Origin: Sulfuricaulis sp.
Lineage (GTDB): Bacteria; Pseudomonadota; Gammaproteobacteria; Acidiferrobacterales; Sulfurifustaceae
NCBI RefSeq assembly: GCF_024653915.1
Contig: NZ_JANLGY010000027.1
Span: 1 to 56,498 of the forward strand
Direction: 5' to 3'
Length of the DNA: 56,498 bases
This document shows, in pieces, positions 24,260 to 32,472 of this stretch. The translations under genes were made by a program, and so were the position numbers. Under the pieces are notes generated by a model that saw only the letters and a list, made by a program, of their open reading frames with translations, was not told where the DNA came from and did no database searches. How positions within the stretch are numbered: position 1 is the first letter of the stretch; each line of letters starts with the position of its first letter.

Positions 24260-25360
24260 GTGCCAGCTGAAAATAGCCGGCATGGGAAGGAGTCTGCCTT
24301 GACTGCCCGAAACATTATGCCGCAAGCGCCAAAGGAAGCTGATCCATTGCTGATCAGCTATCTCGATGCCATCGTGGCGCTGACATGCCAGCGTGAAGCG
24401 CATGGGCTCACGGCGTCTCTGATCGATTCCTTGTGCCAGCACGTGCAGGCGGAGCGATTCCGGTTGCTGGCGGTTTCTCATCTGAACAATGATTCCGATT
24501 TTGACGAAAACAACATTCAGGGAGCCGTCGTACGCGATTGGCTCGATCCCCTGTCCACGCCGATTCCGATCAGGCACGACAAGGACCTGCTGGCCTGCGC
24601 GCGCACCAAGGACAGAATTAGTCGCAAGATTCCCGTTACCGGCGGCCGCCGACTGGTTCTGCCGATTTTGGGCGTGAGCAATGTCACTGCGTTGCTGGTG
24701 ATCGAAGGAATGCGCGAGCTTGGCAGTGAAGACGGGGTGCTCGCGCGGCTTGTGCAAATATTCAGTAATCAGTTGTATCTGCTTTCCCGCAACGAGCTGG
24801 ATGGGCTGACCGGCTTGTATAACCGTCAGTCATTCGACGAGCGCATTAAACATCTGGTGCTCAATGCAGGGCATGATGAGCGGCGCGCGCGCTCATCTGT
24901 CGCGGCGCCACATAACTGCCTGGCTCTGCTAGATATCGATCACTTCAAAATGGTGAATGACAGGTACGGGCATCTGTACGGCGATGAAGTGTTGGTGCAA
25001 TTTGCGCGTCTCATGAGCCACTCGTTTCGGCATCAGGACATGATGTTCCGTTATGGCGGTGAGGAGTTTGCCCTGGTCCTGGTCGGCATGACCTCCGAGG
25101 CCGCCGTACCGGCGCTGGAATTTTTTCGCCTGTCCTTGGAGGCTTACGAGTTTCCGCAGATTGGTTGCAAGACCGTGAGTATTGGTGTGGCGGGCATATC
25201 CCCCGGTGAGAGTGTGGATACGATCATCAACCGGGCCGACAAGGCGATGTATCACGCCAAGCAAAACGGGCGCAATCAGGTGTGTTGTTACGAGACGCTG
25301 GTGGCGAGAGGAAAACTTGCCCCGGTATCGGTGATCACGGGCGACATTGAGTTGTTTTGA
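24260..25360 (+). CDS. Diguanylate cyclase (GGDEF domain)
   Basis: Makes cyclic di-GMP. About 366 residues: an N-terminal GAF-like sensor region (about 40-170), then a GGDEF domain starting DGLTGLYNRQSFDERI. The active-site motif is GGEEF in RYGGEEFALVL. RHQD five residues upstream is a complete RxxD inhibitory site, so product inhibition is expected. GTG 24260 follows GGAGA; TTG 24299 after AAGGAG and ATG 24317 are alternative starts. Divergent from tRNA-Gly. The cyclase and the HD-GYP protein at 33282 are the two c-di-GMP genes seen here; the EPS locus is a plausible output. Confidence 0.9.
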   Translation: MPAENSRHGKESALTARNIMPQAPKEADPLLISYLDAIVALTCQREAHGLTASLIDSLCQHVQAERFRLLAVSHLNNDSDFDENNIQGAVVRDWLDPLSTPIPIRHDKDLLACARTKDRISRKIPVTGGRRLVLPILGVSNVTALLVIEGMRELGSEDGVLARLVQIFSNQLYLLSRNELDGLTGLYNRQSFDERIKHLVLNAGHDERRARSSVAAPHNCLALLDIDHFKMVNDRYGHLYGDEVLVQFARLMSHSFRHQDMMFRYGGEEFALVLVGMTSEAAVPALEFFRLSLEAYEFPQIGCKTVSIGVAGISPGESVDTIINRADKAMYHAKQNGRNQVCCYETLVARGKLAPVSVITGDIELF

Positions 25361-25361
25361 T

Positions 25362-25382
25362 CGCACGCCTCTCCGGCGTGCG
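25362..25382 (+). terminator. Hairpin terminator after the diguanylate cyclase gene
   Basis: CGCACGCC and GGCGTGCG form an 8-bp GC-rich stem with a 5-nt loop, starting just after the stop codon and followed by TTATT. The T-run is short, so efficiency is uncertain. Confidence 0.6.
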
Positions 25383-25457
25383 TTATTCCAAGGCTAGCAT
25401 TACAATACTTGCACTGATCGCGCCAGCTTGCCTGTTGCTGGATGTTATCCCTAATCC

Positions 25458-25670
25458 ATGAAGATCATACTCAACGGTCAGGAAAAGAGCTTCAAGGCCC
25501 CGGTGACGATAGCCGCGTTGGTGCAGGAAATGGGGCTATCCGAGCGGCGTGTGGCGGTCGAGGTCAACCGGGAAATCGTGCCGCACAGCCGGCACGGCGA
25601 GGTTGTACTGAAAGACAATGATCGCGTAGAGGTTGTATTCGCTATTGGAGGAGGCGGCAAATGGCGGTAA
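25458..25670 (+). CDS. thiS: Thiamine sulfur carrier ThiS with a C-terminal KWR extension
   Basis: Ubiquitin-like sulfur carrier for thiazole synthesis, 70 residues: [20 protein letters not shown], then [12 protein letters not shown]. ThiS normally ends in Gly-Gly, whose carboxylate becomes the thiocarboxylate; here the frame reads on to GGGGKWR. The codons for the glycines (GGAGGAGGCGGC) also supply the ribosome-binding site of thiG, and the KWR codons overlap the thiG start by 10 bp. The tail must be trimmed, or activity is changed. Confidence 0.88.
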   Translation: MKIILNGQEKSFKAPVTIAALVQEMGLSERRVAVEVNREIVPHSRHGEVVLKDNDRVEVVFAIGGGGKWR

Positions 25671-26473
25671 CCGCTGAAACAATCCGTAAGACCACGGACG
25701 ACCCGCTGGTGATCGCCGGGCGGATGTATTCGTCGCGCCTGCTGGTGGGCACCGGCAAGTACAAGGATCTCGAGGAGACCCGGCGCGCCGTGGAGGCGAG
25801 CGGGGCCCAAATTATCACCATTGCGGTGCGTCGCACCAATATCGGCCAGAATCCGAACGAACCGAGCCTGACCGACGTCTTGTCACCGGAAAAATACACG
25901 TACCTTCCCAACACCGCCGGTTGTTACAGCGCCGAGGACGCCATACGCACCTGCCGCCTCGCGCGTGAACTGCTCGACGGTCATGATCTCGTGAAATTGG
26001 AAGTTCTCGGCAGCGAAAAAACGCTATACCCGGATATCCCCCAAACGCTGGCGGCGGCCGAAGTCCTGATCAAGGACGGCTTCAAGGTCATGGTGTACAC
26101 CAATGATGATCCAATCGTGGCCAGGCGTTTCGCCGAAATGGGCTGTGTGGCCGTTATGCCGCTGGCCGCGCCAATAGGTTCCGGGTTAGGCATTCGCAAT
26201 CCGTACAACATCCGCTTTATCGTGGAAGAAGGCACGGTGCCCATTCTGGTGGACGCCGGGGTAGGCACGGCCAGCGACGCGGCGATTGCCATGGAGCTTG
26301 GTTGTGACGGCGTGCTGATGAACACCGCCATCGCCGGGGCACAGAACCCGGTGCTCATGGCGCAGGCCATGAAAAAGGCGATCGAGGCCGGCCGCGATGC
26401 CTTTCTCGCCGGGCGCATGCCGCGCAAGCAGTATGGTTCACCGTCCTCGCCGCTCGGCGGGACGTTTTTTTAA
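25661..26473 (+). CDS. thiG: Thiazole synthase ThiG
   Basis: Condenses deoxyxylulose phosphate, dehydroglycine and ThiS thiocarboxylate into the thiazole of thiamine. 270 residues, TIM-barrel. The Schiff-base lysine lies in DLVKLEVLG, and the phosphate-binding end reads [20 protein letters not shown] followed by [14 protein letters not shown]. The C-terminus is full length. It overlaps thiS by 10 bp, and trmB follows after an inverted-repeat element, as in the thiS-thiG-trmB order of other gammaproteobacteria. I see no TPP riboswitch upstream of thiS. Confidence 0.95.
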   Translation: MAVTAETIRKTTDDPLVIAGRMYSSRLLVGTGKYKDLEETRRAVEASGAQIITIAVRRTNIGQNPNEPSLTDVLSPEKYTYLPNTAGCYSAEDAIRTCRLARELLDGHDLVKLEVLGSEKTLYPDIPQTLAAAEVLIKDGFKVMVYTNDDPIVARRFAEMGCVAVMPLAAPIGSGLGIRNPYNIRFIVEEGTVPILVDAGVGTASDAAIAMELGCDGVLMNTAIAGAQNPVLMAQAMKKAIEAGRDAFLAGRMPRKQYGSPSSPLGGTFF

Positions 26474-26481
26474 TAGCGTTT

Positions 26482-26560
26482 ACCGCGGGGGACGCGGAGA
26501 ACGCAGAGAAAGACAAAAATTAACTTTTTAAATCTCTGCGTGCTCTGCGATCTCTGCGGT
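26482..26560. repeat. Intergenic inverted-repeat element with CGCAGAG-type arms
   Basis: Arms 26482-26509 and 26533-26560 are 28 nt each and match in inverted orientation with a few differences. Each arm is three copies of a 9-10-nt CGCAGAGA-like unit. The centre is AT-rich (GACAAAAATTAACTTTTTAA). The pattern resembles short dispersed repeats I know from several bacterial phyla. Confidence 0.7.
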
Positions 26561-26572
26561 GAAATTTCTTAA

Positions 26573-27265
26573 ATGGCCGAGCACATCAGGTCGCTCCGAA
26601 CCATCCGCAGTTTCGTGCGCCGTGACAGTCGCATCACGCCGGCGCAGGCGCGCGCACTGGCACAGCTCTGGCCTCGCTATGGCATTCCGGAAGGGCCGGA
26701 ACCACTGGATTGGCCGACCGTTTTTGGACGCCGTGCAACAGTGGTTCTCGAAATCGGTTTCGGCAATGGCGAGGCCCTGGCCGCGGCGGCTGCGGCGCAT
26801 CCGGAAAATGATTATCTGGGCATCGAAGTGCACCGCCCTGGCGCGGGCAGTCTGCTGCGCCGACTGGAGGCGCAGGAACTGGGCAATGTGCGCGTGATGT
26901 TGGCCGATGCGAGCGAGGTTCTGGCACAGCGAATTGCCGATGCGTCACTCACGGCGGTGCATCTTTTTTTCCCCGACCCCTGGCCCAAGAAACGCCATCA
27001 CAAGCGTCGTCTGGTGCAGCCGGAATTCGCCGCGCTCGTGACACGCAAACTTGTAACGGGCGGTTTTTTTCATCTGGCGACGGACTGGCTGCCATACGCG
27101 GAACACATGGTAGCGGTATTGTCGCGCACCGAGGGGCTGGTTGACGCGAGCGGGACGGCGTTGATTCAGAAGCTGGTGGCGGAGCGTTTATCGACCCGCT
27201 TCGAGCAGCGCGGGCGCAGGCTGGGCCATGAGGTGCGGGACCTGGTGTATCTTCGAAAGGCCTGA
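26573..27265 (+). CDS. trmB: tRNA (guanine-N7-)-methyltransferase TrmB
   Basis: Methylates G46 of tRNA. 230 residues: the SAM motif VVLEIGFGNGEALA, EIHR-like GIEVHRPGAGSLL, and the signature LFFPDPWPKKRHHKRRLVQP for tRNA binding. The acceptor end is HLATDWLPYAEHM. The start at 26573 lies directly after the inverted-repeat element, so the leader is short and the ribosome-binding site weak. It follows thiG as in many gammaproteobacteria. Confidence 0.95.
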   Translation: MAEHIRSLRTIRSFVRRDSRITPAQARALAQLWPRYGIPEGPEPLDWPTVFGRRATVVLEIGFGNGEALAAAAAAHPENDYLGIEVHRPGAGSLLRRLEAQELGNVRVMLADASEVLAQRIADASLTAVHLFFPDPWPKKRHHKRRLVQPEFAALVTRKLVTGGFFHLATDWLPYAEHMVAVLSRTEGLVDASGTALIQKLVAERLSTRFEQRGRRLGHEVRDLVYLRKA

Positions 27266-27589
27266 TCAGGCTCCGCGGCTGCTTAATTTTCCCCGATTGA
27301 CGAGCTCTTCTTTTTCCTTGCGCGACAGCAGGCGCAATGAACATTCGCGAATCAGCGCCTGGGAACGGCTTTCGCAGACTTCCTGATAGCGCAGAGTGAC
27401 CGGCCGGCGACTGCGCGTGTAGCGCGAGGCGGTGCCCTCATTGTGCTGCTGCTGGCGGCGCTCCAGATCGTTGGTGATGCCGGTGTAGAACGAGCCGTCG
27501 CTGCATTCGATGATGTACACGAACCATGGCTGATCCGCGGCGGCAGCGCTGCCATCCCGGCGGACTTCGGGTCGATATTCCTGTGGCAT
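27266..27589 (-). CDS. GIY-YIG nuclease-like protein (UPF0213 type)
   Basis: A 107-residue single-domain protein: FVYIIECSDGSFYTGITNDL (the VYI...YTG core), then ERRQQQHNEGTASRYTRSRR. This is the complete YhbQ-like GIY-YIG pattern. The catalytic Arg (ERR) is retained. E. coli YhbQ is a structure-linked DNA nuclease of unclear role. The stop touches the convergent trmB stop. It is the last gene of a minus-strand run with SirB1 upstream (6 bp apart). Confidence 0.88.
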   Translation of the reverse strand: MPQEYRPEVRRDGSAAAADQPWFVYIIECSDGSFYTGITNDLERRQQQHNEGTASRYTRSRRPVTLRYQEVCESRSQALIRECSLRLLSRKEKEELVNRGKLSSRGA

Positions 27590-27595
27590 GAGAAC

Positions 27596-28438
27596 CTAAT
27601 TGAGGTTGGCGACGATCTGTCTCAGCTCGGCAATGCGTTTGTGCACGTCAGGCGCATCGCCCGAACCCGGTCTCTGGCTGAGATAGGATTGATAATTTTC
27701 CAGCGCGGCACGGAAGCACTCAAGTTGTTCATAGATGCGGCCGCGATCGCGCACTTCATCGGGTTGCTCGGGCTGGATCAGCAAAATCTGGTCAACCACG
27801 CTGAGCGCCTTGTCGAACTGTTCGCGGCGCAGGTACGCGCCCTTGAGGTTGCGCAGCATGCGCACCAGGATTTCCTTCTTGCCGGCGGCGGTGAGCAGGC
27901 GTTCGAGTGGCGCGTTCACGGATTCGGCCGGGCCGTAGGTCTCCTCGAGAATCTCTTCGAGGTCCTCCTTGCTAAGCAGGCTCCCGCCGGAGAACGGGTC
28001 GAGCACGACCTCGCCTTCGCGGGTGGCAAATTTAACCAGAAAGTGGCCGGGAAATGACACGCCTTTGAGCGGCAGGCCCAGGCGGCGTCCGACTTCCATG
28101 TAAATGATGGAGAGCGTGATGGGTATGCCGCGCTTGCGATCCAGCACTTCGTTCAGGAAGCTGTTGCGCGGATCGTCGTAGTTCTCGGTGTCGCCGGAAA
28201 AGCCCTGTTCCACGAACAGGTACTGGTTGAGGGTTACCAGGGTATCTTCCAGACCGGCCTGCGCGGGCAGCCGCTGTTGCACGCTGGTGGCAAGCTCATC
28301 AATCTGCCGCAAGTAGGCATCGACGTCCAGACCGGGGTATTCCTCGATCGCAATGAGAAGGGCTGCTTCTGCCAGATTCAGGTCCTGCTCGGAGGTTTTG
28401 GCGATTTGGGCGAGACGTTCGTGCATGAGTGATTCCAT
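27596..28438 (-). CDS. SirB1-like transglutaminase-fold/TPR protein
   Basis: A 280-residue protein of the SirB1 family: LAEAALLIAIEEYPGLDVDA, LNQYLFVEQGFSGDTENYDD and VGRRLGLPLKGVSFPGHFL (transglutaminase-like core). C-terminal TPR-like helices follow (ALSVVDQILLIQPEQPDEVR). ATG 28438 or 28468 could be the start; the frame is open further upstream without support. Such proteins are common in gammaproteobacteria next to prmC or alone; the molecular function is unknown. Confidence 0.82.
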   Translation of the reverse strand: MESLMHERLAQIAKTSEQDLNLAEAALLIAIEEYPGLDVDAYLRQIDELATSVQQRLPAQAGLEDTLVTLNQYLFVEQGFSGDTENYDDPRNSFLNEVLDRKRGIPITLSIIYMEVGRRLGLPLKGVSFPGHFLVKFATREGEVVLDPFSGGSLLSKEDLEEILEETYGPAESVNAPLERLLTAAGKKEILVRMLRNLKGAYLRREQFDKALSVVDQILLIQPEQPDEVRDRGRIYEQLECFRAALENYQSYLSQRPGSGDAPDVHKRIAELRQIVANLN

Positions 28439-28598
28439 ATTCAGCCGTCCATGACGGCGCAGTTCCATAATGTTCTGGTTAAGGATAGCAGACGTAGGAA
28501 AGCGCGGACGGCACCGGCGGGTCCGGAGAAACACAAGGCCATTCAGGGAGTTGAACGGTATTTTTGGTGTGAAACCGAAAATGAAAACGTGTGGAGGG

Positions 28599-28847
28599 CT
28601 ATTTGAGGCACGCCGGCACGATGGCGATTTCCATTTTGTCATTGACTGCCGTGTCGACCACGGCGAACTGCCGATTGACTGTGACTTGCACGGTGTCTTC
28701 CTTGAGCGCGTTTTCCCAGTTTCCGCCGCGTGCTCGTAGCCACTCCAGGAGCGCGCACAAGTCGGCGACCGACTCCGGTAACGCGACCTCCTCGGACGAG
28801 GAACCCACCTTATCCACAAGTGTTAAAAAATAAAGGATTTTTGCCAT
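28599..28847 (-). CDS. MoaD/ThiS-like beta-grasp protein without the Gly-Gly end
   Basis: An 82-residue protein with the MoaD pattern: MAKILYFLTLVDKVGSSSEE, then LCALLEWLRARGGNWENAL, then VTVNRQFAVVDTAVNDKMEI. True MoaD ends PPVTGG; this one ends IAIVPACLK followed by a stop, and no reading frame nearby restores Gly-Gly. So it cannot form a thiocarboxylate in the usual way. No moaE, moeB or molybdoenzyme gene is adjacent. It could be a binding or regulatory protein. The ribosome-binding site is weak. Confidence 0.68.
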   Translation of the reverse strand: MAKILYFLTLVDKVGSSSEEVALPESVADLCALLEWLRARGGNWENALKEDTVQVTVNRQFAVVDTAVNDKMEIAIVPACLK

Positions 28848-28937
28848 ATTGACGGGTCCGGGATGTCAATATTGAAGCGTGTTTGGGTGTGTTTTAGCTG
28901 TGTTTACGCAAGTGGCGCGCCACTATTTAACCATCCA

Positions 28938-29882
28938 TCAGGGCGTAAAACAGTCGAGATCATTGGCGAATTGCGTCGGCCCGGCATAGTGCTGACGAAC
29001 GGCGGCCAGAGTTTCCTCCTCCTTCCCCAGCGTGCGCAGCATGCGGTGCGATAGAACCAGTTGCTTCACCTGCGCCTGCTGCGCGATTCGCCCAATGATC
29101 GAAGGCGGCATGTGCAGATCACGTTCGACGCCGCTGGCGCCCTCGGGCACGGCGTTGTGTGCAATCAGGATATCGGCACCCTGCGCCAAGCGCCCAAGTT
29201 GTTCGCCGCGACCGTTGGTGTCACCGCTGAAAACCATGCTTTTCCCGCCCGCCGTGATGCGCCAAGCCAGCGCCGGAATGTTTCCGTGGGTCACGGGGAT
29301 GGCGCTGGCATACAGTCTGTTATTGGCAAACGGATACACGATTTCATCTCCCGGTTTACGACCGGTTTTGAGCTTGTCGGATAACGGACGCACGTCCTGC
29401 GGTTGGAGTTTGTAGTCGCCGCGTCCCAGCGGATTCAAAAAATCACCGAGATAGCGATAGGCGCCGCGCACGCTATCGAACAGAGCGCGTACGAACGAGA
29501 CCGTGGACGGCATGAACTTGTTTCCGGTGGGACCGTAGATTGGCAGCGGTCGCGAGCGGTCCTCGAAGAATGACGACTTGATCAGTGCCGGCAGGTCGGC
29601 GGTGTGGTCGGCATGCAGATGCGTGAGCAGGATGACATCGAGATCCGATACTGTGGCTCCGGATTCACCGAAACGCAGCGCGCCGCCGCCGCCCATGTCT
29701 ACCAACGCTCGCGGCTTGCCTTCCACCCACACGAGATAACTGCTTGAGGCTCGGCGGCCCTGCAATTCCGGACCACCGGAACCCAGCACCTGCACCTGGA
29801 CCGGCGCGGTGCCGCAGGTCTGCGCCGGTGCGGTCGAAAGCCAGACAAGGCCGAGCAGGCCCACTACCAGACGCGCGGTCAA
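28938..29882 (-). CDS. Exported metallo-beta-lactamase-fold hydrolase (RNase Z-like)
   Basis: A 314-residue MBL-fold protein with a signal-like N-terminus (TARLVVGLLGLVWLSTAPA). The metal motif is THLHADH, with VTHG and FSGDTNGRGEQ as further metal-binding motifs and LVLSHRM at the end. The exosite pattern resembles RNase Z-like arylsulfatases/phosphodiesterases. TTG 29882 overlaps the Rof stop as TTGA and follows GGAA, so it is preferred over the longer frame. Substrate unknown; periplasmic location inferred from the signal. Confidence 0.75.
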   Translation of the reverse strand: MTARLVVGLLGLVWLSTAPAQTCGTAPVQVQVLGSGGPELQGRRASSSYLVWVEGKPRALVDMGGGGALRFGESGATVSDLDVILLTHLHADHTADLPALIKSSFFEDRSRPLPIYGPTGNKFMPSTVSFVRALFDSVRGAYRYLGDFLNPLGRGDYKLQPQDVRPLSDKLKTGRKPGDEIVYPFANNRLYASAIPVTHGNIPALAWRITAGGKSMVFSGDTNGRGEQLGRLAQGADILIAHNAVPEGASGVERDLHMPPSIIGRIAQQAQVKQLVLSHRMLRTLGKEEETLAAVRQHYAGPTQFANDLDCFTP

Positions 29883-30130
29883 GCCAGTTCCATTCGCTGG
29901 ATGCGATCGAGACGGATGCTCAGGGTTTCGTCCTGGCTCCCGCGGCAAATGAGGAACTCCTCGTGATTGATGGTTTTGAGATCGAGCGGCAGCACTACCT
30001 GATCGTAATGCACGTTGGCATCGTTCCAGCGCAGATGCAGTTTCTGCCGGTGCATGATGGCCAGCTCGTATTCTGAATGGCGTGCGCAGGCGATCGGGGA
30101 ATACGAATCCTGATTCAAGGGTTCAGTCAT
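29879..30130 (-). CDS. rof: Rho-binding antiterminator Rof-like
   Basis: An 83-residue Rof/YaeO-like protein: YSPIACARHSEYELAIMHRQ, KLHLRWNDANVHYDQV and TLSIRLDRIQRM match the family's YxPIxC, ELA and RLDxI positions. Rof binds the Rho RNA-binding site and inhibits termination. ATG 30130 overlaps the CPXCG stop by 8 bp; the Rof stop overlaps the hydrolase TTG. The acidic patch that contacts Rho cannot be judged. Confidence 0.78.
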   Translation of the reverse strand: MTEPLNQDSYSPIACARHSEYELAIMHRQKLHLRWNDANVHYDQVVLPLDLKTINHEEFLICRGSQDETLSIRLDRIQRMELA

Positions 30131-30311
30131 TTTCGCGTTGTACCTCAAGGCTCGTCAGTTCGCCATCTACGTCGACCTCGACTCGAAACACAATTGGCCG
30201 GCAGCAGACATAGCAGTCTTCCACGTATTCCTGGTTTCCGCCCGAGGTGTCGACCCCGGTCTCAAACGTTTCACCGCAATAGGGGCACTGTACGTTTTGC
30301 AGATTGGTCAC
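30123..30311 (-). CDS. CPXCG-motif cysteine-rich small protein
   Basis: A 62-residue protein with a zinc-ribbon-like pair: CPYCGETFETGVDTSG near the N-terminus and CYVCCRPIVFRVEVDV in the middle. This is the family named for the CPxCG motif, usually found next to small housekeeping genes; the function is unknown. It heads the rof-MBL minus-strand run and is divergent from lexA. Confidence 0.85.
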   Translation of the reverse strand: MTNLQNVQCPYCGETFETGVDTSGGNQEYVEDCYVCCRPIVFRVEVDVDGELTSLEVQREND

Positions 30312-30425
30312 TACCAGCAGTCTAACAGGGTTTTTTCATGCCCCTTCAGAAGGCCCGGGGTTTCCGACACGGTTGCATCGGGCCCGGGGAAGGCTTAAGC
30401 TGAGTGAGAACAAAAGGAGAACATT

Positions 30426-31028
30426 TTGCCGACCGACCGTTCCCGCCAGGTATATGACTTCGTCCGCGCCTACACCCTGCGCCACGGCTATGCACCCAAG
30501 CTGCGGGAGATCGCCGGCCATCTCGGCATTCGCTCGCGCGGCGTGGTGCACCGCCACCTGCGCGCGCTGGAAGACGAGGGGTTGTTGCGCATTGAGCCGG
30601 ACCGGGCGCGCGGCGTACGCCTGCGCGGGCGGGTGGCCGCGGGACGCCCGCTGACGTTGCCCCTGCTCGGGCGCATCGCCGCGGGGCAGCCGATCGAGGC
30701 CATTCCCGGCGAGGACGAGATCGATCTTTCCGAATTTTTCGTCAACCGCAACCGCTTCGTGCTGCGCGTGGCGGGCGACTCCATGATCGAGGACGGCATT
30801 CTCGACGGTGACATGGTGGTGGTGGAAAAACGCGACTCGGCCGATAACGGTGAGATCGTGGTGGCGCTCATCGACGGCACAGAGGCCACGCTCAAGCGCT
30901 TGCAGAAGAATCGTGATGACAGTGTCACCCTGCGCCCGGCTAACAGCCGCCTGTCGCCGATGCGCTACGCGGCCGCGCGCGTGCGTATTCAGGGGGTAGT
31001 CGTAGGGCAATTCCGTTCGTATCGGTGA
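30426..31028 (+). CDS. lexA: LexA repressor (SOS regulator)
   Basis: Self-cleaving SOS repressor of 200 residues. The N-terminal winged helix is RSRQVYDFVRAYTLRHGYAP, then LREIAGHLGIRSRGVVHRHL. The cleavage site is Ala86-Gly87 (RIAAGQP), with nucleophile Ser119 (GDSMIEDG) and Lys157 (EATLKRL). The start is TTG with AAGGAGA 6 nt upstream. No CTGT-N8-ACAG-type box is visible upstream, so the operator may differ from that of E. coli. dinB follows, making a lexA-dinB pair typical of a damage-inducible cassette. Confidence 0.93.
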   Translation: MPTDRSRQVYDFVRAYTLRHGYAPKLREIAGHLGIRSRGVVHRHLRALEDEGLLRIEPDRARGVRLRGRVAAGRPLTLPLLGRIAAGQPIEAIPGEDEIDLSEFFVNRNRFVLRVAGDSMIEDGILDGDMVVVEKRDSADNGEIVVALIDGTEATLKRLQKNRDDSVTLRPANSRLSPMRYAAARVRIQGVVVGQFRSYR

Positions 31029-31058
31029 GGAACAAAGTGCCAAGCGCACGAAGAATTC

Positions 31059-31127
31059 ACAGGATTTACAGGATTGTTCAGGATTAACTGGATAACTTTC
31101 AAAAATCTTTAATCCTGTTAATCCTGT
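31059..31127. repeat. Intergenic inverted-repeat element with ACAGGATT arms
   Basis: Arms 31059-31075 (ACAGGATTTACAGGATT) and 31111-31127 match inverted at 16 of 17 positions; each is two copies of an 8-9-nt ACAGGATT unit. A third partial unit (CAGGATTAA) follows the left arm. CTATTTTTTTACG after the right arm makes it a possible terminator of lexA. Confidence 0.7.
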
Positions 31128-31147
31128 CTATTTTTTTACGTCTTGCG

Positions 31148-32395
31148 ATGAACGAACCCGGGAACTACTGGCCGCGGGCCATTCTGCACATCGACATGAA
31201 CGCCTTTTTCGCGTCGGTTGAGCAGCGTGATTTCCCCGAACTGCGTGGCAAGCCGGTCGGCGTCACCAACGGCGAGGTTGGCACTACGCTTATCACCTGC
31301 TCGTACGAGGCGCGCGCTTTCGGCGTGAAAACCGGCATGCGCGTGTACGAGGCACGCCGGCTTTGCCCCAAGCTCATCCAGCGCCCGGCGCGGCCCAAGG
31401 TCTATGCCGCTGTCTCCACGCGCATCATGTATGCGCTCCGCGACATCAGTCCGGACATAGAGGTGTTCAGTGTGGATGAGGCCTTCATTGACGTCACCCA
31501 TTGTCAGCGCCTGCACGGAAGCCCTGAGCACATCGCGCAGCTCGCGCGCCAGCGCATCCATGACATTAGCGGCGGGTTGCCCTGTTCCATCGGTCTGGCC
31601 GGCAACAAATCCACCGCCAAGATCGCCTCGGACCTGAAAAAGCCCAATGGCCTGACCCTGATCCCGCCGTGGGAAGCGCGTGAACGCCTGAACGAAATTC
31701 CAATGGAGAAACTGTGTGGCCTGGGCCCGCACATCGCTGAATTTTTATCCTTATACGGCGCACGCACCTGCGGCGATGTTGCGCGCCTGCCCCTGACGGT
31801 GCTGGCGCGCCGTTACGGCGTGACCGGGAAATACCTGTGGCTTGCCTGTCAGGGCCGGGATACCGAACCGCTGCTCACCGAAGTCGCCCCACCGAAATCC
31901 GTCGGCCACGGCAAGGTGCTGCCGCCGCATACCGCCTCGGCGCCGGTGATCGAGGTTTACCTGCGGCACATGTGCGAGAAGGTGGCGGCGCGCCTGCGCC
32001 GTTACGACATGCAGGCGGGACGGCTGTACGTCGGCCTGCGGCTGGAGGCGTCTGGCGAAACCGTCGACCAACTGTTCGCGTTGCCGTATGGACCGCCCGA
32101 CGGCAAGCGGCTGTTCGGGCTGGCGTTGAAGTTTCTCCGGTGTCGATGGCAGGGCGAAGCCGTGACTCACGTGCAGGTGACGGCCCTGCGTCTGCGGGGC
32201 GCCTGCGGGCAGCTCGAGCTTTTCCCTGCGCGGGATAACCGTGTTACGCGCCGTGTCGGCGCCATTGACCGCATCAACCTGCGTTATGGCGAATTCACCG
32301 TCGCCCCGGCGACCCTGCTTGAACGTTCCACCATGCCCAATGTCATCGCCCCTGCCTGGCGCCCGGATGGGCACCGGCAGCACATACCGGATTGA
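31148..32395 (+). CDS. dinB: DNA polymerase IV-like Y-family polymerase
   Basis: Error-prone translesion polymerase of 415 residues. The catalytic carboxylates lie in HIDMNAFFASVE and SVDEAFIDVT. SYEARAFGVKTGMRVYEAR is the finger region, and GLAGNKSTAKIASDLKKPNG the thumb/HhH entry. GQLELFPA near the end is a clamp-binding-type motif (QLxLF). Its place behind lexA points to SOS control. The C-terminal region shows normal DinB length. Not an ImuB, because the catalytic residues are intact. Confidence 0.92.
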   Translation: MNEPGNYWPRAILHIDMNAFFASVEQRDFPELRGKPVGVTNGEVGTTLITCSYEARAFGVKTGMRVYEARRLCPKLIQRPARPKVYAAVSTRIMYALRDISPDIEVFSVDEAFIDVTHCQRLHGSPEHIAQLARQRIHDISGGLPCSIGLAGNKSTAKIASDLKKPNGLTLIPPWEARERLNEIPMEKLCGLGPHIAEFLSLYGARTCGDVARLPLTVLARRYGVTGKYLWLACQGRDTEPLLTEVAPPKSVGHGKVLPPHTASAPVIEVYLRHMCEKVAARLRRYDMQAGRLYVGLRLEASGETVDQLFALPYGPPDGKRLFGLALKFLRCRWQGEAVTHVQVTALRLRGACGQLELFPARDNRVTRRVGAIDRINLRYGEFTVAPATLLERSTMPNVIAPAWRPDGHRQHIPD

Positions 32396-32424
32396 GCGCA
32401 GGGTCGGTCAACTGCGCAAATAAA

Positions 32425-32452
32425 AAAGGGTTAGCGTTTCCGCTAACCCTTT
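32425..32452. terminator. Bidirectional rho-independent terminator
   Basis: AAAGGGTTAGCG-TTTC-CGCTAACCCTTT forms a perfect 12-bp stem with a 4-nt loop. A-tracts on the left and T-rich sequence on the right serve both dinB and the convergent TusA-like gene. Confidence 0.9.
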
Positions 32453-32472
32453 CTATTTAGATCAGGAGATAA

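Noticed and set aside
25383-25457. TPP riboswitch upstream of thiS
   Set aside because: The conserved CUGAGA and the long ACCUGAUCUGG-type core are absent and the space is too short.
28439-28819. N-terminal extension of the SirB1-like protein
   Set aside because: The extra residues are Arg/Ser-rich antiparallel-frame sequence of the MoaD-like gene.
30312-30425. LexA operator upstream of lexA
   Set aside because: No CTGT-N8-ACAG-like dyad is visible; only direct GGCCCGGGG repeats, which do not match a known box.
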